This document shows positions 6,463 through 10,446 of a stretch of 10,446 bases of DNA, piece after piece. Every line of letters begins with the position of its first letter. The first letter of the stretch is position 1. The notes beneath the pieces were generated by a model. It saw only the letters and a program-made list of their open reading frames with translations. It searched no databases and was not told the origin of the DNA. Source of the DNA: RGIG3009 sp045630765 (GTDB taxonomy: Bacteria; Bacillota; Clostridia; Oscillospirales; Acutalibacteraceae); contig JAZQTM010000029.1 in assembly GCA_045630765.1 (NCBI GenBank), forward strand, positions 1 to 10,446, in the 5' to 3' direction. The position numbers and the translations under genes were made by a program.

Positions 6463-8594
6463 CATGTGAACAGAGCAGTGAAGAGCATACAAGCTAAGAT
6501 TCCTATCACCGTAGGCAACAAGAAGGCGAGAAACGTCCATTTGACACTGGCGGTTTCTTTCTTTATGGTTATCAGCGTTGTGGAGCACGGCCAATGTAAG
6601 AGGGTGAACAAGAGCATACTGACCGCCGTTTGCCACGTCCAGCCGTTGCTAACAAACAATTCGCGCATAGCGCCGAGGGTTTCAAGTTCCGATAGGCTTC
6701 CTGTTGCCATATACGTCATCACCATAATTGGCACCACGATCTCGTTGGCGGGGAACCCCAAAATAAAGGCAATCAAGATGACACCGTCAAGCCCCATCAA
6801 ACGCGCGAACGGATCCAGAAAAGCAGCTGAATGTTGTAACAGACTGGCGTCGCCGACGGTGACGTTTGCCAACACCCAAATAAGTAAACCCGCAGGTGCT
6901 GCAACAGCGGCAGCGCGTCCCAATACAAACAGAGTGCGGTCAAGCAGTGAACGTACGATGACTCTTCCAATTTGTGGTTTGCGGTACGGCGGCATTTCCA
7001 ACGCAAAAGACGACGGGACACCTTTGAGTATTGTGAAGGATAGCAGTTTAGTGATACCAAAGGTGATGAGAATTCCCAATACGATCAAAGCGGTGAGCAG
7101 GATCGCTGCTAATACCGAATTAAATGTATTTTCGGCGGTACCGATAAAAAACATAGTGAGTATGGCGATGAGAGTGGGGAAGCGACCGTTACACGGAACG
7201 AAATTGTTGGTGAGTATGGCGAGTAAGCGTTCGCGCGGAGAATCGATAATCCGCGCACCGACAATGCCTGCGGCGTTACATCCAAACCCCATCGACATGG
7301 TAAGTGCCTGTTTGCCGCACGCACGACAGCGCAAAAATACATGGTCCAAATTATACGCGATACGCGGTAGGTATCCCACGTCCTCCAGTAATGTGAAGAG
7401 AGGGAAGAAGATCGCCATCGGCGGCAACATAACCGACACTACCCAAGCGAGTACGCGATAGGCGCCGAGTACGACGGCACCATGTAGCCAGTCGGGCGCT
7501 TGAAGCAGATGAAAGAGATCGGAAAGCCGATCCTGCACCCAAAACAAAGCAGTCGACAGCCATTGTGACGGCATGTTTGCACCGTTGATCGTCAGCCAAA
7601 ATACCGCGGCAAGCAAAGCGAGCATTAGCGGATATCCGAAACGCCGACCCGTAAGCAGACGATCGATATGTCTGTCGGTGTTATCGTATTCGGAATGGTG
7701 ATGTGTTACAACACCGCGACAGAGTTGCTCGGCGCTTTTGATAACGGAAGACACCAATTGATCCTTGAACGTGTCGGCGGTCACTCCCGCTTCTTGGAGA
7801 TCGCTGCGTGCGTTTCCCAAAGCCGTTTGTAACGTTTTGTTTTGCAACACGTCACGATCGAGAAAGCGACTCATTTCTTCTGTTAAGGCATCGTCTTGTT
7901 CCAACAGTTTTAAGGCAAGAAAGCGACTGCTTAACCCGCCGCGCGGCAAAGTATCTAATATCGGTACCAAACGCGCCAAAGCGCTTTCTATGGCAACGGG
8001 GTAGAGCGGGGTGTAAGATGAGGTGGGCGGTGCTTGTAAGGTTTCGTGTACGGTGGAAAGCAGTCGATTTAAATCTTTTTTATGGCGGGCAACGACGCCG
8101 ATCACAGGTAGACCTAAACGTGTCGATAATAGGGATAAATCGACGTTGATTCCTTTGCGCTTTGCTTCGTCCAGCAAATTAACGCAGACGATCACTCGCC
8201 GACCGGTTTCAATCGCCTGTAATACCAGATTGAGGTTGCGTTCCAGACAGGTGGCGTCACAGACCACCACGATTGCATCCGGCTCGCCGAAACATATAAA
8301 ATTGCGTGCAACCTCTTCTTCGGCGGATTGCGCCATTAACGAATACGTGCCGGGGATATCTACCAAAAGATATCCCTTTTCTTCAAAACGACAATAGCCG
8401 AGTGCATTGGAAACTGTTTTTCCGGGCCAGTTGCCGGTATGCTGATGCAGACCGGTCAGCCCGTTGAATACAGTGCTTTTTCCCACGTTTGGATTACCCG
8501 CGAGTGCGATCACGGTATCGTACTCGTTGGTGCGTTGTATGCAAAGTCCTTGATCTACCGCGTAGGTACCTACAGAACGGTTCGTTAGTCCCAT
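6462..8594 (-). CDS. feoB: Ferrous iron transport protein B (FeoB), clostridial type
   Basis: FeoB is the inner-membrane Fe(II) transporter with an N-terminal G domain. The 710 residues carry G1 GNPNVGKS (33–40), a conserved QHTGNWPGKT segment (51–60) with the G2 threonine, G3 DIPG (79–82) and G4 NLLD (139–142). A helical insertion domain leads to a hydrophobic C-terminal half (about 320–710) with repeated membrane segments. The gate-like region has CRACGKQALTMSMGFGC (423–439) and NNFVPCNGRFP (463–473), and HWPCSTT lies at 667–673. These cysteines (C423, C426, C439, C468 and C670) mark the Firmicutes subtype with cysteine-lined segments, not the shorter enteric motif. The ATG is one base after the feoA stop (TAA-A-ATG) with GGAGG (8602–8606, minus) 7 bases away inside feoA, so translation is coupled. 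It ends at the shared terminator. Confidence 0.96.
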   Translation of the reverse strand: MGLTNRSVGTYAVDQGLCIQRTNEYDTVIALAGNPNVGKSTVFNGLTGLHQHTGNWPGKTVSNALGYCRFEEKGYLLVDIPGTYSLMAQSAEEEVARNFICFGEPDAIVVVCDATCLERNLNLVLQAIETGRRVIVCVNLLDEAKRKGINVDLSLLSTRLGLPVIGVVARHKKDLNRLLSTVHETLQAPPTSSYTPLYPVAIESALARLVPILDTLPRGGLSSRFLALKLLEQDDALTEEMSRFLDRDVLQNKTLQTALGNARSDLQEAGVTADTFKDQLVSSVIKSAEQLCRGVVTHHHSEYDNTDRHIDRLLTGRRFGYPLMLALLAAVFWLTINGANMPSQWLSTALFWVQDRLSDLFHLLQAPDWLHGAVVLGAYRVLAWVVSVMLPPMAIFFPLFTLLEDVGYLPRIAYNLDHVFLRCRACGKQALTMSMGFGCNAAGIVGARIIDSPRERLLAILTNNFVPCNGRFPTLIAILTMFFIGTAENTFNSVLAAILLTALIVLGILITFGITKLLSFTILKGVPSSFALEMPPYRKPQIGRVIVRSLLDRTLFVLGRAAAVAAPAGLLIWVLANVTVGDASLLQHSAAFLDPFARLMGLDGVILIAFILGFPANEIVVPIMVMTYMATGSLSELETLGAMRELFVSNGWTWQTAVSMLLFTLLHWPCSTTLITIKKETASVKWTFLAFLLPTVIGILACMLFTALFT

Positions 8595-8595
8595 T

Positions 8596-8832
8596 TTACA
8601 ACCTCCTCACCAGAATGTGTTGGCAATCCTCAACGCGCAATGCGATGACAGCGCCTCGTATACAAAACGCGATCGGATCGCCGCTCGGGGCTTTGCCGAC
8701 ACACGACACCGTTGTTTGTTCCACTAACCCCATATCCAGTAACCGACGGCGCATCCCGCCGCTTATATGTAAGGTTTCCACGACTGCGCGTTGCCCGACG
8801 GCAAGTTCGTGTAAGCCTATTCGCGTGGCCAT
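8596..8832 (-). CDS. feoA: FeoA family SH3-like accessory protein
   Basis: FeoA is a small cytosolic SH3-like protein that associates with FeoB and is needed for full Fe(II) uptake. The 78 residues show the family pattern: LHELAVGQRAVVETL, then GGMRRRLLDMGLVEQTTV (about 25–42) and a closing beta-rich half with a hydrophobic RGAVIALRVEDCQHILV segment. It is the usual length and is the first gene of the minus-strand operon, directly before feoB (one-base gap). AAGGAG (minus strand, complement of 8842–8847 or nearby) precedes the ATG by about 10 bases. A DtxR-type SH3 domain protein would look similar, but its size and position next to feoB make FeoA secure. Confidence 0.94.
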   Translation of the reverse strand: MATRIGLHELAVGQRAVVETLHISGGMRRRLLDMGLVEQTTVSCVGKAPSGDPIAFCIRGAVIALRVEDCQHILVRRL

Positions 8833-8902
8833 TATAAATCGCTCCTTACAGAAAGTCCTATTGTTATGCTATGCGGTGGCGAAAAAGATGGTGACGCGGA
8901 GG

Positions 8903-8931
8903 TTGACTATCGGAGCAGATTATTGTAAAAT
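8903..8931 (+). promoter_or_regulatory. Predicted sigma-A promoter for the CapA-family gene
   Basis: TTGACT (8903–8908) and TAAAAT (8926–8931) are separated by 17 bases, each matching five of six consensus positions. This is the best housekeeping promoter in the window. A start near 8938 leaves a leader of about 27 bases containing the ribosome binding site AAAGGA (8949–8954), 10 bases before the ATG at 8965. Two ATGs at 8954 and 8958 lie in other frames. Confidence 0.65.
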
Positions 8932-8950
8932 AGATAAATAGAAAATGCAA
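8922..8950 (-). promoter_or_regulatory. Predicted sigma-A-type promoter for feoAB
   Basis: On the minus strand TTGCAT (complement of 8945–8950) is followed after exactly 17 bases by TACAAT (complement of 8922–8927), which is five of six of TATAAT. The −35 match is weaker (TTG only). A start near 8915 would give a leader of about 83 bases before feoA. No Fur-, MntR- or IdeR-like palindrome was recognised. The −10 overlaps the −10 of the opposing promoter by two bases. Confidence 0.45.
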
Positions 8951-8964
8951 AGGATGGATGATAA

Positions 8965-10425
8965 ATGCCGCCCAGAAAGCATATCCGACAACAAAAACGA
9001 AAACAAGCCGCACGGCGCGCGTTGATCCTGCTTGCGCTTTTGTTGGTGCTCGCTGTGGTCGTTGGGGGAATCGCGTTGCTTATCAATACGATTGGCAAGC
9101 AATCCGATGGCGGAAAAGTCGATTCGCCGACCACGACAGACGCTCGCGGACCTGCCGTGACCGCTACTGCCACCGTAGGAAGCTCGGGCGATATTTTGAT
9201 TCACAATCCCGTGCGTAAAGCAGCATATGATGCGGCAACGGGTGCGTTTGATTTTACCGATTCTTTCAACTTTTTACAGCCGTACGTTTCCAAACTGGAC
9301 TATGCGGTGGTAAATGCGGAATTTTCGGTCAGCGCGAACGGTACGTATTCTTCCTTGCCTTTCCGCGTGCCGACCACAATCGTGGAAGCACTCAAGAATT
9401 GCGGATACGATATGGGACTTACCGCTAACAACCACATCGGTGACGGTGGTGTTGCCGGCATTAAAAAGACGATGGAAACACTCGCCGAATATGGGATGGA
9501 TTATACCGGCAGTCGTCAGAATACGGAAGATGACCGCTATGCCATCAAGGATGTTAACGGTATCAAGATTGGTATTGTCAACTACACCTACGGTGCGTTT
9601 TGGAATACCAACGGCTTCTCTACCGATAATTTGCCAGCCTTCTATCAAGATGCAGAGGGCTTGATCAGTGAAATGCGCACCAAAGGCGCGGAATTGATCT
9701 ATCTCTACATCCACTGGGGACAGGAGTATTCGCTTTCTCCCAATGAATCCCAGCAGGAAATTGCTCAAAAAATGTGCGATCTCGGTGTGGACGTTATTAT
9801 CGGCGGTCACCCTCATAAGATCCAACCGGTGGAACTCATTAAGAGTACGGTGAACGATCATCAAACGATCTGTCTGTATTCCAGCGGTAACCTGCTGTGC
9901 GGTCAACAGATCGAATGTATGGCGGGCGGTACACAAGCGAACAGCCCGAGTTGTTTCCAGGATTCTTGGCATTTTGCCGGTTGTGATTATCCTGATGTTT
10001 CCGACAGAACGAAAGATACGCACCGTTTGGAGCACGGTACCAACTGCAACGACAACGGTCATACCGAGGACGGTGTTCTCTTTAACGTGACCGCGACCAA
10101 ATACGAGGATGGTACGGTAATGATCTCGTCGGTGGACGTGTTACCGGTCTGGTGTATGGGCAGAGGGTTTATCCGTGCCGCTTATCCCACCAACAGTTCG
10201 TTTGAGGAATATATCCTGATTCCGCTCGATAAAAGTGTGGACTGGGAAAGCACGTATAATTTGACCAAGGCGGAAGTAACGGAAGCCGGGTATTCGTATG
10301 ATCGGACAATGGCGTTGCTTGGCGACGGCATAAAGGAGATCAATGCGGCTTACAAAGCAAAGACCGATGCCTATATTGAACAATTCAAACAATCGCAATC
10401 TAACACAACGGCAGTCGCAGAATAA
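8965..10425 (+). CDS. Membrane-anchored CapA/PGA_cap-family metallophosphatase-like protein
   Basis: The protein resembles the CapA (PGA_cap) family, which has a calcineurin-like metallophosphatase fold. Founders take part in poly-gamma-glutamate capsule export, but most clostridial members have no known substrate. A basic N-terminus (1–18) and one hydrophobic segment (about 19–42) suggest an uncleaved anchor with the rest outside the cell, followed by a Thr-rich linker. Family metal-site motifs appear in order: GDILIH (75–80), NAE (117–119, usually NLE), ANNHIGDGG (154–162), HWGQEY (250–255) and GGHPHKIQPVE (280–290). Between SSGNLL (306–311) and EDGVLF (368–373) there is a long segment with five cysteines (C312, C318, C330, C340, C361), where family members as I recall them have a short link. 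Tandem stops (TAA TAA) end it. No capB, capC or other capsule gene is visible, so a capsule role is not supported. Confidence 0.85.
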   Translation: MPPRKHIRQQKRKQAARRALILLALLLVLAVVVGGIALLINTIGKQSDGGKVDSPTTTDARGPAVTATATVGSSGDILIHNPVRKAAYDAATGAFDFTDSFNFLQPYVSKLDYAVVNAEFSVSANGTYSSLPFRVPTTIVEALKNCGYDMGLTANNHIGDGGVAGIKKTMETLAEYGMDYTGSRQNTEDDRYAIKDVNGIKIGIVNYTYGAFWNTNGFSTDNLPAFYQDAEGLISEMRTKGAELIYLYIHWGQEYSLSPNESQQEIAQKMCDLGVDVIIGGHPHKIQPVELIKSTVNDHQTICLYSSGNLLCGQQIECMAGGTQANSPSCFQDSWHFAGCDYPDVSDRTKDTHRLEHGTNCNDNGHTEDGVLFNVTATKYEDGTVMISSVDVLPVWCMGRGFIRAAYPTNSSFEEYILIPLDKSVDWESTYNLTKAEVTEAGYSYDRTMALLGDGIKEINAAYKAKTDAYIEQFKQSQSNTTAVAE

Positions 10426-10446
10426 TAAACGCCGCTCTGTATGAAT

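Larger units (their letters stand above)
8833..8964. other. Divergent intergenic region between feoA and the CapA-family gene
   Basis: These 132 bases separate two divergent genes. They hold the two predicted promoters at 8903–8950 and the two ribosome binding sites. The part nearest feoA (8833–8900) would be its untranslated leader; no stable hairpin or known riboswitch was recognised there. Confidence 0.7.

Noticed and set aside
6259..7461. 400-codon plus-strand frame antisense to feoB
   Set aside because: It covers the end of the sipL-like gene, the terminator and the well-conserved C-terminal half of feoB, and its translation shows no domain. It is a shadow of feoB.
8833..8915. Iron riboswitch or structured leader before feoA
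   Set aside because: No paired stems of useful length and no known riboswitch core were recognised in this stretch. The near-repeat GCGGTGGCG/GGTGACGCGG is direct, not inverted.
9274..10062. 262-codon minus-strand frame antisense to the CapA-family gene
   Set aside because: It overlaps a clearly conserved protein, has no ribosome binding site or promoter support, and its translation shows no known domain.
8965..10425. Capsule (poly-gamma-glutamate) biosynthesis gene assignment
   Set aside because: The family match supports a metallophosphatase-like fold only. No capB, capC or capD gene is in the window, so the capsule function was not adopted.

Overview
The window looks like a chromosomal segment of an anaerobic, spore-forming member of the Clostridia, possibly Oscillospirales-like. 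The grounds are gene content and order: rlmN–stp–prkC–rsgA, a SpoVM-like peptide, a SPOCS/LysM protein resembling SipL, and a clostridial-type FeoB. Base composition is roughly balanced. The assignment rests on protein families, not on a database search. No tRNA, rRNA, CRISPR array, insertion sequence or phage gene is visible.

Bases 1–4485 (+ strand) are one tightly packed operon. It holds the 3' part of rlmN (23S rRNA/tRNA A2 methyltransferase), a PP2C phosphatase (stp/prpC), a membrane PASTA-domain Ser/Thr kinase (prkC) and the ribosome-assembly GTPase rsgA. Every junction overlaps (13, 1 and 4 bases), and the operon ends at a strong intrinsic terminator. Kinase and phosphatase form the usual antagonistic pair that senses peptidoglycan. 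RlmN and RsgA act on the ribosome.

Bases 4486–6462 (+) form a sporulation block. A 48-residue membrane protein is followed by a 30-residue peptide that aligns with Bacillus subtilis SpoVM in the same residue register. After a terminator comes a 506-residue protein with SPOCS (DUF3794) regions and a C-terminal LysM domain, most like SipL of Clostridioides difficile. SpoVM and SipL (functional counterpart of SpoVID) both work with the SpoIVA ATPase to build the coat basement layer on the forespore, so two parts of that module sit side by side. In B. subtilis spoVM also lies downstream of prpC–prkC–cpgA(rsgA), with rpe and thiN between. Here those two genes are absent from the interval.

Bases 6432–8832 (− strand) hold feoA–feoB, a ferrous-iron uptake operon. 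It converges on the sipL-like gene at a shared bidirectional terminator. Bases 8833–8964 are a divergent promoter region in which the two predicted −10 boxes overlap. Bases 8965–10425 (+) encode a membrane-anchored CapA/PGA_cap-family metallophosphatase-like protein with an unusual cysteine-containing insertion. The most interesting material is the pair of very small genes at 4550–4811 and their link to the sipL-like gene. No clearly new defence or mobile system was found.
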